Source: Membranipora membranacea (lineage: Eukaryota; Bryozoa; Gymnolaemata; Cheilostomatida; Membraniporidae). From it: a stretch of DNA of 64,000 bases. Below, one piece after another: positions 1 to 12,920 of the stretch. Each line of letters begins with the position of its first letter. The first letter of the stretch is position 1. Both the position numbers and the translations under genes were made by a program. Under the pieces are notes generated by a model. It searched no databases, was not told the origin of the DNA, and saw only the letters and a list, made by a program, of their open reading frames with translations. The stretch spans positions 9,551,001 through 9,615,000 of the forward strand of contig OU612066.1 in assembly GCA_914767715.1 (NCBI GenBank). The letters run 5' to 3'.

Positions 1-1987
1 GATCAGTTTCTGCAAATTATTTGCCCATAAGGTGACAATTATTATTAAGCATCAATGTCTGCCTGTATTCATTTGTTTTCTTATGAGGGGTTATAGGAAA
101 TATTAAAAATGTCGTCCTGCCATTTTAATCTACCCTTCTGGTTTGGCGCGGTACTATAAATGGCACAAATTAAATTAATATATGCATAAAAATTAACATT
201 TTTAGCTCCGTTGTTTATGAGACATATGCGCCAATTTCAGCTATATTTAGCAATGGCAGATGTTTCGACTAAATGAAAATATCAGGTCAAAGAGGAGCAT
301 TAGGTTTTCATGATTTAAATATAATAATCTCACCTCTTGGGTCTACAAAGACATCAAAGTTATCAAACTTCTCTCTGAATAGGAAAACATCATCGGGAAG
401 TTTAAAGCTGATAACAGCTCGACAGAATGCGTACTGTACAAGACTACAGAAAATTGTTAGAAAATATGAAGAGTGAAGAGAGAACATTTTACTGACAATA
501 AATTAAATATCAAGTGTGATGCTAAAATCCACCTTGAAGACTGTACAACAGTGGGATGATAAGACCAAATCTGATTGTCTGTTGCTATATAAGTCACTTT
601 TGTTTAATGTATCAGAATGCAAAATTATTAATTTGGAATTTGCGAGTGTTGACACTTAGAGTAGGAATCATATTACAGACGGATGTGGCCACTGGCTGTA
701 GGATAGAGGACATGAGAAAATGCAAATTTTAATCCCAATGACAGAGAAAATTAAATTCAACTTCCTTAGATGCTAAACAATCATATTAAAATATACAAAG
801 ACACACCGAATACTATTTTAAAAAACGAAACAGAAATTAGGAGTAATTATTCTACCTCTTCCGGGTTGAATGCTAATTTGTGGTACTTGAATAGGCTTTC
901 CCAGACAATGATAATCAATAGCATTAACTTTAACTTGAAAATGTGAGATAAAGGCCCTCCTGTTAGTGCTCCTGCCCCTGACTTCAATTGCCGAAAAACC
1001 AAAGGCTCAAAGAAAAATATGCCTCACTCCATTATTCCTGCAATTCCTATATAATTCCAACAATATTGTGTGGTATATTATCATGTCATTATGTCATACC
1101 TACGATCGGCAGCTACAAAATTATAATAAGAGTGTTCATGTAGAGGTGATACTTCCTCTAGTAAACGATTCTGATGTGAGTGTCAGCGGTAATCTTCGCA
1201 CTATCACCTTGAAATAAAAATTAATATATATGATAGGTGTCCTTATGTCATTCACTCTAGGATACATGACAGACATTGCATTGATTTCGTCTCTAACTAA
1301 ATAGGAATTTAGTCCAATATGTTCACCCAATCGCATTATGATGATTCATAAAAATTCAAAGACCCATTAACAAACCTAGACAGGACAATATTTGGAGCAT
1401 TAGCACTGAGGCATTGTCGTTGGTGGCGTTTTGACATTGAATCTTGTAGTAGTAGTAGTAATGGTGTTAGCATTGATTCGCAGCCGACATATCAGTTTTT
1501 GGTTGATAACTCGATCAATTTGAGTTGGAAAATTGCAATCAATTGAACAGCTTCCTGTGATCAGTCTGATATTAATTTTAACCTAATAGTATCAGCATCA
1601 TATTCATATCTGAAACTGCTAAATGCGAAGCGATTTTCACAATTTGATCCATTTTGATGAAGTTGTAACCAAAAAAAACAAGGACAGGCGACTGGAAATC
1701 AATGATAGAATCATTGCTTCTACGAAATCCAATGTTGTCACTTCACCCACAATTAAGTGCCTCAATAAGCTGTATATGGTGTCCTGTCTAGGTTTATTAT
1801 TTAATCTCTGTTTGGACCCATCTTTTTTATTTTTAATCTCTTCTGTCGAATCAGAAAACGATCAACTTGTTACTAGTAAATATACTACCTTTGTAGGGAA
1901 GGCCTCCCTCATTTTCAGGTCTGTGCCGCTCTTGCTTTTTGTTGATGAGGTTGATGACTTCATAATTATCTTTTTTTGTTGCGCCAT
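1..1987 (-). pseudogene. UPF3: UPF3 copy 1, broken 5' part (exons 3 to 1)
   Basis: This is the 5' end of a minus-strand UPF3 copy that runs off or is broken at the left edge. Exon 1 (1987-1889) starts MAQQKK and encodes the Ser/Lys-rich leader seen in the other copies. Exon 2 (1207-1100) carries the start of the Smg4/UPF3 RNP-like domain but has one extra base relative to the intact copy at 35442-45064, which shifts the frame. Exon 3 (443-334) is open and carries one extra in-frame codon. The sequence at 1-60 matches intron sequence near 22467, then jumps to sequence matching 23270. The block holding exon 4 is therefore missing. I call it a pseudogene fragment; the frame lesion is seen directly, and loss of function is inferred. 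Confidence 0.8.
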
Positions 1988-2321
1988 TTTATCTGTGAAT
2001 AAAAATGCAAAATTGCAGGGTAGGGTTCTGTTTGCAGGTATTACTAGACCAAAACAGACATTTTATGTAGTGTTAGGGACAAGTGTTAAAAAATTTCAAC
2101 AAAATTGACTATTCCATTTTTCAAGAACTATAAGAAAGCAACGTTTTTTAAAATTTCCAATTATTTTCAAGCTAATATCTATGATAGAACTATTATGTGA
2201 GGCATTGTCACCAATGTCAGCCTACACTGCGTGGTACAGAAACTTACGTTATAATTTATTCACCACATTCAAATTTCTTACTGGTACTCCATCAAATAAT
2301 AATCTCTCAATTCTATTTGGG

Positions 2322-2524
2322 AAATGATCAAAATATTTTGTGACACATCAGAGTACAATGTCATATGTTATTTAGACTGATTAATTTCAGCTTGGAAACA
2401 ATAATTACCATACAGTAAAGACCAGTCCCAAACATTGACCTGTGAAATAGCTATAAAAGGGGAGCTGTTACATTCTGCAGTCACAAACATTTCTGACAAC
2501 ACATCAGCAACTTGTTAGTATCAG
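2322..2524 (+). promoter_or_regulatory. Promoter and non-coding exon 1 of peptide gene 1
   Basis: A TATA box (CTATAAAAGG, 2451-2460) lies downstream of a block (2322-2360) containing GAAATGATCAAAATATTTTG that recurs before all four peptide genes. The short 5' untranslated exon ends at 2524, directly before a GTGAGT donor. UPF3 copy 1 starts at 1987 in the other direction, so the 464 bp between may act on both genes. Confidence 0.7.
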
Positions 2525-3263
2525 GTGAGTGAAAAGAAAAAAATCATTGTTAAGTTCTATTTTGCACAATTTATATTTCTTATATGAAATCCAAGTGCAG
2601 GGTCACCATATATCATTTTAAAGCGCTCAAGTAGTTATGCAAGCGCGTAGGTTCCCAAGATGCTGACAAGTTTGATTTGATTTTCGATTTTAAATTGTGC
2701 CTCAACCATAGGCTCCAAGTCTGCAGTGGAGCAGTACGCTCAGAAATTGTATCCAATCTCAGGTGATCAGTGTTAAAAGGCATTTACGGATGATAGCTCT
2801 CTTCTTTTGTTGCGCATGCCTCATTCCCTTATCTCCTCATCAGCATTTTTCCTTCCGCTGTCAGCAGGGGAGATGAACCCTGGGAAGACCCCATTAGGAC
2901 CCCAAATTTTTTTGGAAAATCAGTATTTAAATTCTTTTTTTTTTGCAGGTACGGTGCACACTAGGTCCCTATATTGCTACACACAGTATTATGAGCAGTC
3001 CAATGATAAAAAAAGTACATCTGTAATTTCTGTTTTCACAACCGTTACTGTGCATTCTCTTTTTTGACTGTCTAGAATCATTAGAGCTTAATAATAACAA
3101 CTGCAGTTTTCTTTCATACAGCCTTACTACAAAACCCAACTCATTCATCATGAAGGTCATTATGCTCATCATCGCCATGTGCCTTGCTCTGGCATCAGCG
3201 ACATTTAACACAGGATACAACAATAACCATGGGCATGGTTATAACAGAGGAGTGGGAGGCAGA

Positions 3264-3400
3264 CACTGTGCAAAATCAGTTCCTATTCAGAGCTTATTCC
3301 AAGCGGGATAATGATTGTATAAATAGATGAAGTTATACCTACATTGTATAATTGTAATATTCTACATGCAAATTATACCGACATTGTATAATTTCATGCA
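3264..3400. repeat. Left terminal inverted repeat and subterminal repeats of the EnSpm element
   Basis: After the 26-bp terminal repeat, motifs close to ATTGTATAA recur at about 3314, 3352 and 3386. Arrays of short subterminal repeats are usual in CACTA elements, where they bind the accessory or transposase protein. The binding role here is inferred. Confidence 0.75.
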
Positions 3401-3627
3401 TAATTGAAAGCAATTGTGAGTTGCCTCCCCTTTGATAATCCACACTCATTGCAAAACAGTAGCATTATAACACAAGCAAACAGTGTGAATAGTTGGATAG
3501 GCAAACAGGCAAGGACTAAGTACTAAGCTTCATTACCAAGAACAGTCAATTGATACAAGATTACAAATTGCACTCAGTTCACCGGTTCAGTAGAAATTAG
3601 ACAGTGCTATTGACGCCTGTAATACTG

Positions 3628-6600
3628 ATGGCAGAGAACAATTTCGAGCACGAAAATTTGCGAAGATGCCCGGTACTTAATGGCTGTGGCGGGATGTTGT
3701 GTAAGACAACATATTACAGGCATCAAAGAAAAAGAAACTGCCGCCCAAAGAGGCCTAGAGAAGAGGATCTAAATGCTGAGGAGAATAACCAGAGGTTAGT
3801 AAATATGTGTAATGTGTTATATAAAGTAACATATAATGCCCGACTGAAATTATTGAAAGCGAGTGAGAGATTTGTCATTCGGTGGAGAAAATACACACTG
3901 ATCATTACTCTCCCAACTAAACAGCACTGGTCCAAAGACAAGGTCATCACTATCCCATAATGCCCATCCCCCTAGCCGATGTGATGACTTAAGTTGATAG
4001 ATGTGGGTTGCTACTACAAACCTGTTTTACAAGCCTGCTTCTGTAATATTTATATCAAATTCAGGGAAAAAGTAAAGGAAGGTGTTGATATATTTTGGGT
4101 AAGCTTGTATAGCTCATACAAGCTATAAGGATCCCCAGTATTATATATGTTCAGCAGTATTGGTGCCAAGTGGCCAGTAGCATTCTGCAATGCCAACCTG
4201 ACCAATGTTATTTATTTATAGACGACACACTCCACCTGAACTACTGGTGATGCTGCAGAGAATATTTATAGCAGGTTTTCTAAGCCTCCAGAGTAAATGC
4301 AACATTTCAGATAGAACATTGATGGCTATCGTCAAGTTTCTTCTTGTGTTTCTCAGTCTCATGGCGGAAGTTCTGGCCTTAGAGATTCTTCGAGACTTTG
4401 TGAGACTGATACCACGCAGCCATGAAACACTATGCACAAAACTTTCATTAAGTCGCAATGACTTCCAAGAGTATGCAACATGTCTAGAGTGTCACTCATT
4501 GTACAGGAAAATAGATGTTACCAGTGGAAGGGTGGAACTCTGCTCATTTATACGCTGGCCGCAGCATCCCCATCTTCAAAGAAGACAACAATGTAAAGTC
4601 AAACTTCACACTGGCCGCATAAATAAACCTTTCAAAGTGAAAGGCACCTATTGTTATCGCCCTGTCTCAAAATACCTTCAAGAATTTGTCTTACAAAACA
4701 ATTTCTTAGAAAAATGCAACGCATGGCGGGATAGAGAGGTCAGAGAGAACTACATGGCTGACGTTAATGATGGTTCAGTACTTATCCTCACAAAGCAACC
4801 TGTACGGGATGGTAAATATAGACTGGTTCCAGCCTTATAAACACACCCAGCACTCCATAGGCGCAATATATATGGTTATCCTGAATCTCCCTCGTTCAGA
4901 ACGCTTTAAAGAGGAAAATATTATGTTGATAGGGATACTTCCAGGACCATCTGAACCACACCTGACCATTAACTCCTATTTGTCTTCAATTGTCACAGAC
5001 CTCAGCAACCTAGATCGCGGCATACTAATGGTAGACAGCACTGAAACAAGACACAGTATTTATCGCTTTCGTTTGCTTTGCTGTTCCTCAGACTTGCCAG
5101 CTACAAGAAAACTTGGTGGATTTCTTTCCTTCATGGCAAACCACGGTGAGATTTTATAAATAATATTTGTAAAACTCGAAGTCTCGTTGTGAGAGGTTTA
5201 ACGTATAACCTGATAGGCGAAGAGCAGGGATGCCCAAACCAGGTCCCGTTGGTTAAATGTGGCCCATTACTAAATTTTAAGTGACCCCCTTTGCCCTCGC
5301 TTGGTGCTAGTGCCTCTTGATTGATTCATGCATGGCGTGAATGTATTTCTGATAAGTCATTGCACTGTGCTACAGCCAAAAATACAGTATGGTCTTTATT
5401 CTGACAAAACTGGAATTGCTTACTTCTGACTAGAGAACAGAACTAGAGTACATCAGCCTGCAAGTAGAGAACACCAAATATTGGTTCCACTGTTCAAATA
5501 CAGTTTTGCCCCTGAATGGAGTGATCCTCCAAAATTTTACAAGCTCTCCCTCTTATTCTCTAAATTGCTATTATTCCACATGAATGACAATTAGCAGCAG
5601 TGTCTTATTTCCTTATTCAGAACATGAACTTGTGATTATTAGTCTGTGTGCAAATATTAGAACTTCCAACACATCAAACTAGCCCTTAGGAAAAATTTTT
5701 CTTCTAGCGCTATCAATAATAACCAACCCAAACTACATTTGGCCCATGAGAAAAAGTTTGGGCAGCGCTGGATTAGAGTGTCTCCAAAATATCTGATCTT
5801 TCATCTCCCCAAAATAAAAGCAGAAGAAATCAAAGCTTGGATATTAATCATTGCACTGAGTGACATTCTTTAGCAGATGTAAAGTTAGTGAAGTTAACCT
5901 CATGGGGGGGGGGGGGGGGCTACAATAAATGGGTTTATGTTAGAACAAAATGTGTATAGTTTATTGTTGTAAGTTAATCCCATCAATAATTGGGATGTCA
6001 CGTATGTCTTGTAACATTGCTGCATTAAAATTTGCAACATGTTTGTATATTGATAACCAAGCTTCATTTTCCCCTAAAAAAGATTTCTTTCTTGTCTTAG
6101 GTTGCAGTAAGTGCCTCAAACAGTTTCCGCGTATTCCAACAGCAAGTGGTGGTCAAAAACCCGACTATTCTGGATTCGATAGAAATCATTGGATTCCACG
6201 TAATGGTGCTGATCATAAGCGAGCAGCTAAAGCCACAAAATCAGCCAAAACAGATGCCGATCGCCAAAATCTCGAGTCAACTGGTGCTCGCTGGACTGAG
6301 CTGTACAATCTTGAATACTTCTGCCCGATAACAAATCACCTGATTGACCCTATGCACTGCCTATATCTGGGGATTGCCAAGACAATGACCAAATATTATT
6401 TGAAATCAGAGATCATTGATAAGAATAGTGTACAAGAAATACAGCGAATGATGGATGAAATACGCGTTCCTCAGACGGTCGGCAGAATACCACGGAAAAT
6501 CGCTAGTGGCTTTGCGAGTTTTACTGCAGACCAATGGAAGAATTGGACTTTAATTTACAGCTCCACTGTTTTGAAACCACTGATTGGCAACCGCCACTAC

Positions 6601-7843
6601 CAAGTATGGATGATGTTTGTGAATGCTGTCCGTATGCTCACAAAGAAGGTGGTTTGCAAGACTGACCTCAGGATGGCAGATCAACTACTCGTCACATTCT
6701 GCACCGAAGTTGAAAATCTCTGTGGAAAGGAGTTCATTAAACCAAACTTCCATATGGCCTGCCATCTCGCAAAAGTAATGGAGGAGTACGGCCCAGTCTA
6801 TTCATTTTGGTGCTACAGCTTTGAGAGGTAATCCCCTGTAATTAATCAATCAAAGTAGTAGCCTAAAAATGTATCAAGATTCCCATATATATAAATACGC
6901 CAAAGTTTCAGACTAGAAAGTTCATAATTTAAGAGCAATGAGAAAGACAATTATCTAAGTGATAACTGAGTAGAGTGCTTGAAATTGTGCAATCAACCAG
7001 CATGAAATTCCTGATAACATGAGTGAAAAGGTTTAATTTTGTTAACATTTTATTATACTATACTTTAGGTACAACGGAATGCTCGGGGATTTTGCAGTGA
7101 ATTCTCACGACATATCAACACAAATGATGAGGAGATTTCTTGCAAACAGAGAGTTGTGCAGCATTCTGTGGCCTCCAATAACCACTCAAGACATAATGGA
7201 TTCGCTTGCCAATAATGAAGTGCGAGGCACCATATCAACAGTCGGAAATGATATCACTGCGCATGCTTGCATTGCATTAAGTGACAGTTTTTGTGACAGT
7301 CAGTTCTCACTTGATCAGGTATCACTAACCCAGATATACTTAGGGTTCAGTTCAAGCCAGTTTTTTAACCTGGATAAGCTAAATTTCTTTTTGTCAATGT
7401 ATCAGACAATATTTCCAATTCCCTACAATCTGCCAAACTTACACAGGAAATTTGACACTGTCCGCTCTGTTGTATACATGGGTGAGCAGTTTCAGCCTGA
7501 TCAGGAAACCAGAGTAAATTGCAACATAATTCGTGCACGCTGGCTGAAGGCAGATTATTCTGGTATTATTGACCCAAAAGAAAAACTAGCAAGGGCTGGC
7601 GCAGTGCGTGAGATTATTGTCACAAACCATTCAATGGCAGACGGTACAACTGGATCAGTCATATGGTTGAAGGTTGACTGGTTCAATATGCACGATACTC
7701 CGATACACGATACTTTCTTTGAAGGTAAACATAGCTATGTACCTATTCAGCGTGTAATTTCTAAATGTGCACTGAGGAAGATAAACTACCAGAATATAGA
7801 GGTTTTCTTGGTGATCCCTCTAGCTGGGCAATGGGGGCTATGA
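3628..7843 (+). CDS. EnSpm (TNP2/Transposase_21-like) transposase, apparent frameshift
   Basis: This is the presumed transposase that cuts and rejoins the element. I read exons 3628-3794, 4222-5145, 6101-6837 and 7069-7843; splice phases agree at each junction. Exon 1 (MAENNF...) has a Cys/His cluster followed by a basic patch. Exon 2 holds SKCNISDR, then FVRLIPRS and ECHSLYRK, then NIDWFQPYKH and LPGPSEPH. Exon 3 holds DPMHCLYLG, VGRIPRKI, TADQWKNW and YGPVYSFW, and splices into ERYNGMLG. The last exon ends with HSYVPIQRV and a stop. These blocks, in this order, are those of animal and plant EnSpm transposases. Between 4760 and 4800 the conserved reading shifts by one frame with no usable intron, so one base appears lost. 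About 867 codons in all. Catalytic acidic residues probably include the Asp of DPMH and the Glu of FERYNG; that is family knowledge, not tested here. Confidence 0.88.
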
Positions 7844-9576
7844 ATTTTCTAATCATACTTTTACATTTTTACTGGTTAAACGCCTTAAATACTTTTGTAT
7901 GACTTGATCATACCAATACATTCATCATAATATTTTGTGATATGAATTTCATAAATCTTGCATATCATTTTTATCACTGCCAGTAAAATAGCTTTCACTG
8001 CGTGTTTATACTTAGTTTGAAATCTCTGAATCCCTAATAACAAGTATTTATAATCTTTGCTTATAGCGCTAAGATCAAATAAATGCCTTCATCATGATTC
8101 ATCATGAGTGAAATCTATACCATGAAATCTAATTGAACCCCATGTCTATCATAAATATGTAATGGCAAAGGCATCTGATCGCAGAAGATCATCTTTCAAA
8201 CTGCGAAAACAGAATGAGCTTTATGACTTGTCAATTTAAATTACATAATCAATTTCCTTTCACAAATACATTTGTTTACTTTGTGGTATCATGCCCTCTA
8301 GAACTAATTTGTGAGAAGTGAAACCTGCCTGAGCTGGCGCACTAGTATATTTTCATTCAATTTACTGTCAAAGCGTCTTCATCAAAGAGTGTAACTGCAC
8401 TGCACAGTGTGTTTAGTATCTTTGGCTCAGCGGAAGCAATAGAAACAGTCTGCCTCACGGAATGAACAAATATTTGCGCTGTTTGTCTTTGAGCAGGAAA
8501 ACTATAACATATTGGCTCTGCTCCAGAAAAAAAGCATACACTGCATCAAAGCCAGAGCAAATTTACTAAAATATCAGCCATTGGCTATGGCTCAAAACTT
8601 TCTGTGATGTGCCTGACACCTTGACCTGATGTGTAATATTGTGGTCAACAAACACAGTCTGAATATTCTAAGCATTGATGTTAGAACTTTACTTCTCCCT
8701 TTTGGCTTGAGTTTATTTCCATTTACAGTTCTCATCCGCTTGAACGGAAGCATTCAAGTAGCAATATCAATAACAAAATGTTAATCCACAGTCCTGTTTG
8801 ATTCTGCCTAGATGTGGGTAAATACTCAGCATATTCTCTCCAAGTATGAATAGAACTTTTCGCAGCGGCTAATTTCTCAGTCTCTGATTCATTTCATGGC
8901 TAGACTCTGGATATTATGATGGTCTAGACAATCATATGTATTTATGTATGAATGTATGTATGTATGTATGTAAGTATTTATGTTCCTCCTAAAATCAGCA
9001 GTGGGTTATACTGGAGTGAAGCGCTAATAGCAATAATATTGCGTAGAATATCATTGGATGTTTTTTAAGTAATCAAACTATAGCTTGGCAGTTTTTTCCA
9101 GGAAGCAAATTTTTTGATCATTGTATCCACATATATTTTGCAATCAGCAAAGTTATACATGTTTGCAACTCTAATTGCCAGACTTTGAGTTGCTCGTATG
9201 CAAGTTTTATTGTGAATAATTTATAATGTATCTGAAAGAATATTTTGGGGACTTAGATTAAAAAAATATTGAGTTATAAAACATCTGACATAGAAATATG
9301 AAAGAAGTGACAGAATGTTCCACGATGGTGCTCGTCCTAATCATGAGGAAATAAAACAAGACTATTCATCACAAAGCATTACGATGGCGCACTTACAAAT
9401 TATAACAAAGGAGATAGACCCTATAAATCTTTATATATATAAACATACAAACAAGAATTTTGGGTACTTAATAACTATTTTTTGTTTAAAATAAAATATT
9501 ATCACCATCATGATGCGCAAAGATATCTTGCTTCTCTGATCAATCAATATTGATGTGTTAGATTTGACGCCTCATT
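7844..9576. other. Non-coding interior of the EnSpm element
   Basis: I see no supported gene here. It contains a tetranucleotide microsatellite, roughly (ATGT)n, at about 8935-8985, and otherwise unremarkable AT-rich sequence. Confidence 0.6.
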
Positions 9577-10756
9577 TTAATTATTAGTTACATGCTCAGT
9601 TAGTCTCCGTCTGGGTTTACGATATTTGATATGGATATCGAGGTCTATCATCGCTTGACTTATCTCAGGGAGTCTACCGGGTGGAGGTTTAGCGATTAAG
9701 CCACCCTCGTTGTCAGATTCATAGTCAGAAATTCCGGTTGAGGTCATGTTATCCATAATGTCTCTGTGTAGGTTGTGATCACGGCTTGCTTTACGCCGTG
9801 CTTCAAAAACACTGTGACGTAGTGCAACGCGTCGATTATAATTTATAAATGATGCATTTTCTTTTTTGCCCTCCTTTCTCTTCTCATTTGTGTATCTAGA
9901 GTGGAGGGCATTGTTCAATTCTCTGTCACTGAAGGACGGGTTTGCCTCCTTAATTGTTTTCATCAAATTTTTCTTTATGCCTTGATTGGCAGCACTTGTA
10001 AATCCTTCTGTTATGACGAACTTCTCACTTCTATCGAGTGAATTGTAAAGTAGCTTTACAATTTTTGACAGTTGGCCGCTGATGTTTTGAGTTGACAGTT
10101 GACTCTTAGTTTGTCGTGATTTAAAATCTTCTATCGTTACCATAGCCTTTTTTAGTTCATCCTCTAGGTCCTTAATCTTTTGTGTTTTGAAACTTAGCTC
10201 GTCGGTGAGCGTTTTAATGATCATAACAAACTCTTGGGTGTTGGCCTGAGTCTCACTGCTCCGTGAATCGTGGACAACCTCTGAAAATTAAAACTGGCCA
10301 TTACTCGCTGCAATTTAAGTGGTATAATTTGAAGGAGATAGCTCAAAGTAAGCCATTGATGAAATTCAATAAAGATTTAATTGGTATTTATTTGGTTAAC
10401 AGCAGCCAGTCAGGATGTAACATATTTAAATTGATTTCTAGTTAATTATCTTCAGAATAGATGCAAAAGAGATTAGATGTCAGTTTTGTTTCCAGGTGTA
10501 TAGTTATAGCTAAATGTATACAAAAATTGTTGTATGGCCTATTTACCAGCTATCAGTAGAGAGAATCTATGATGAAATATTAAAATAAATCCTAAATGAT
10601 ATCTTGCCTACCTTCAAAAGATGAAGATGCTGCTTGTGGATTGGATAGGTGTGACGTTTCAACATTGCTCGTTGAAAAAATTTCCTCATTTCCTGATGAA
10701 CTCAAAAAGTCAGCGATCATTGAAGCATCAGCAATATCTATTCGGTCTCCACTCAT
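9577..10756 (-). CDS. Second EnSpm-encoded protein, coiled coil plus basic region, 282 aa
   Basis: This two-exon gene lies inside the transposon on the strand opposite the transposase. Exon 1 is 10756-10612 (start MSGDRIDIAD) and exon 2 is 10280-9577; donor and acceptor phases match and give 282 codons plus stop. Residues 1-50 are acidic and Ser-rich. Residues about 65-105 form a heptad-rich Glu/Lys coiled coil. A middle section (FVITEGFTSAANQGIKKN) leads to a Lys/Arg-rich stretch with NYNRRVALRHSVFEARRKA, and the tail is basic. CACTA elements often carry a second, DNA-binding accessory protein (TnpA in maize), and this position, charge and coiled coil would suit that job. I do not recognise a named domain, so the role is inference. 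Confidence 0.6.
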
Positions 10757-11280
10757 GATGTCTGTTTGCAGAAGTTGTGTTAGAAAGTGAATGATCTTGC
10801 AGATTTTCTCTGATTTATTGAAAATTGATAAGTCAAATTTCCCTCTCCAATTGAAAAGCCTGCCAGGATTGGACAGCACCCCATAAAAATATTCAATGCG
10901 ATTCGCTCAAATATTTTAGATGTACCATCAATGGTACTACTATTATTGAAATATTGTTAGCAGATTAGCCAATAAAAGAGGGGGACCAGGCTATCAGCGC
11001 AACATTGGTCATTTAGTGAAACCTGATCTTCCGCATAGGATGCAGTCATCTAGAATTAAGCCTCTTTTACCAAAATTCATCTGTGGACTTCATGACAAGG
11101 AGACAGAGGATAGAACTCATGTTTATAGTAACAAAGCACAACAGAAGAGGTAGAGACTACATGAGCACAGCTTCAAGACGTGATCAGTGTGAACCGAAAA
11201 CTTTGTGTAAGTCTTGAACATCATTACAATCACATTTGTAAGGGATGTATTAATTTTTGTTTTCTTTGATCACAGTATGT

Positions 11281-11480
11281 TTATTGTAACTTCTTCTTTC
11301 TGGGCAGACAATGAGCAGGGGAAATATCAAGTGTGGCTTGTCTTTTTTGTTTGCGTATTTGAATCGATTTAAAGTCCTCTAGTCTAGGCGGACAGTGAAT
11401 CAACATGTATTCGAGAATTTTACTCGGAACTGATACAGAACCAGTATAGACCTTGAAATCCACCACAGCACTGTCCCTGT
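11281..11480 (-). other. Possible exon inside the EnSpm element
   Basis: The minus strand is open from an AG acceptor at about 11480 (GCCAAACAG) to a stop at 11281, and reads SAVVDFKVYTG, then a basic tail RKQKRQATLDIS. The acceptor looks usable but I found no convincing upstream exon. It may be a further element-encoded exon or chance. Confidence 0.2.
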
Positions 11481-12308
11481 TTGGCAAACGTTGTTGAAAC
11501 CAAAAACACACATATATTTTATTTTAATATGTCAACTTATTTGTGTTTCAGATCTTGGCAGTTAGGCTGTAAGAGAGAGATCATTCTGAATTTGGCTTTG
11601 AGGTACTTGATTTACTTTGGCCCTAAAAAAGATACAGGATACCTGCAAGAAAAGGAGTAAGTAAGTAAGAAGTAATATTTCTGTCCCGCTGTAACCAATG
11701 AGTTGCCAAGTTGCTGTAACATAACTCTTCGAATGACTAGGAATTGTTAATATTTGATGCACAAGACCAATATCAGGCTTGTACAGTATTGAGTTTGTGG
11801 ATCAAATTAACGAGGTTTTCAAGGCTCTCCATCTTGTTGTTTTTGGGTTCATTCTCGCTGTGGAATGTCTCTGCAACTGTATGGGGCTAAGTAACAGAGA
11901 AATATTGCTCATGACCCTCTGAACGGAAGATTAGCTCAGTATTGATTGATTCGGCAAATTATTTCTGATAGGATAATGTATGGAATTTGCATGAGTTCAA
12001 TATAAATTGCCCTAACAATAGAAAAAAATTCAAAACCAGTACGCATGGTAGTGTAAATTAGCCTTTGAGTTCTGTTTATTGTGATTGTGATATGGGCTAA
12101 GTTAAAGAGCATTTGTCCCTGGTTGCTAGTGGCCCTAGCGTGATGTTGTTTGTGGAAATTATTTTCGCTATCAGATTGGCCATTTCCTAGAAAAGGTTCC
12201 ATGGATAATGCTAATCTTAAATTCACAGCATGTTGCTGAATCAATAGAGCTTATGTTTAACTATTTACAGGTGATATGCTGTTAAAAAGTGAAAGGCAGA
12301 GGTGTCTA

Positions 12309-12920
12309 ATGGCTTCTGATGCGCATCATCATATCGAGTTGCCATCGGTCAGCGAGATTTACAAGTCTCATGTGAGTATTACAGCTGAATATCATCACTG
12401 AAATATTTCAGTCTACCTGAAATTAAAGATGATTTACTAGTTTCCATTGCAAAACATGTATTTGGACAGGAATATTTCAGGCGCATTCAGTGCAATTCAC
12501 TACGTTTATATGGGTATTTTAAGCTCATGCTAGATCAAACTGAGTGGCCATCTCTTGGTTTGCGTCTATAAACTGCTTTCATGCCTAGTGTCTGAGATTT
12601 GCCTGGACGTTCAAAACCAATTGCCCCAGGCCTCCGTAATGAAGTAATGCAAGGCTTTGAATTGAACCACTCATAAATTCAGTTGACCTTGTACAAGTTC
12701 TTGATGATAACTGATAGCCCAGCGTTCTCACTGAGATCAAGCTAATAGGCAGTTCCATGGCTCAAATAGTTATAGGAGGATTTGTAGCATAACTTAATTT
12801 TAATCTGATTTTTTGCAGGTTAAGATAAAGATAAAAGTGGGATTTAAAAGCTCTGGACACAGAGGACGCATAAATATGTCAAACGAAAGGATCAAGTACA
12901 TGCTCCTCTTCTACCTGTAA
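12309..12920 (+). other. Possible small two-exon ORF inside the EnSpm element (54 aa)
   Basis: An ATG at 12309 opens a short exon to 12371, followed by a GTGAGT donor. An acceptor (TTTTTGCAG) at 12818 rejoins the same frame to a stop at 12918-12920. The product starts MASDAHHHIE and ends in a basic segment. An acceptor before 12270 suggests the first exon may be internal. No family is recognised. Confidence 0.22.

Noticed and set aside
1623-2108. Plus-strand 161-codon ORF (and similar at 25486 and 44895)
   Set aside because: It is antisense to UPF3 exon 1 and recurs only because that exon is duplicated.
5900-5920. Long G run as a regulatory element
   Set aside because: A simple homopolymer inside a transposase intron; no partner motifs were seen.
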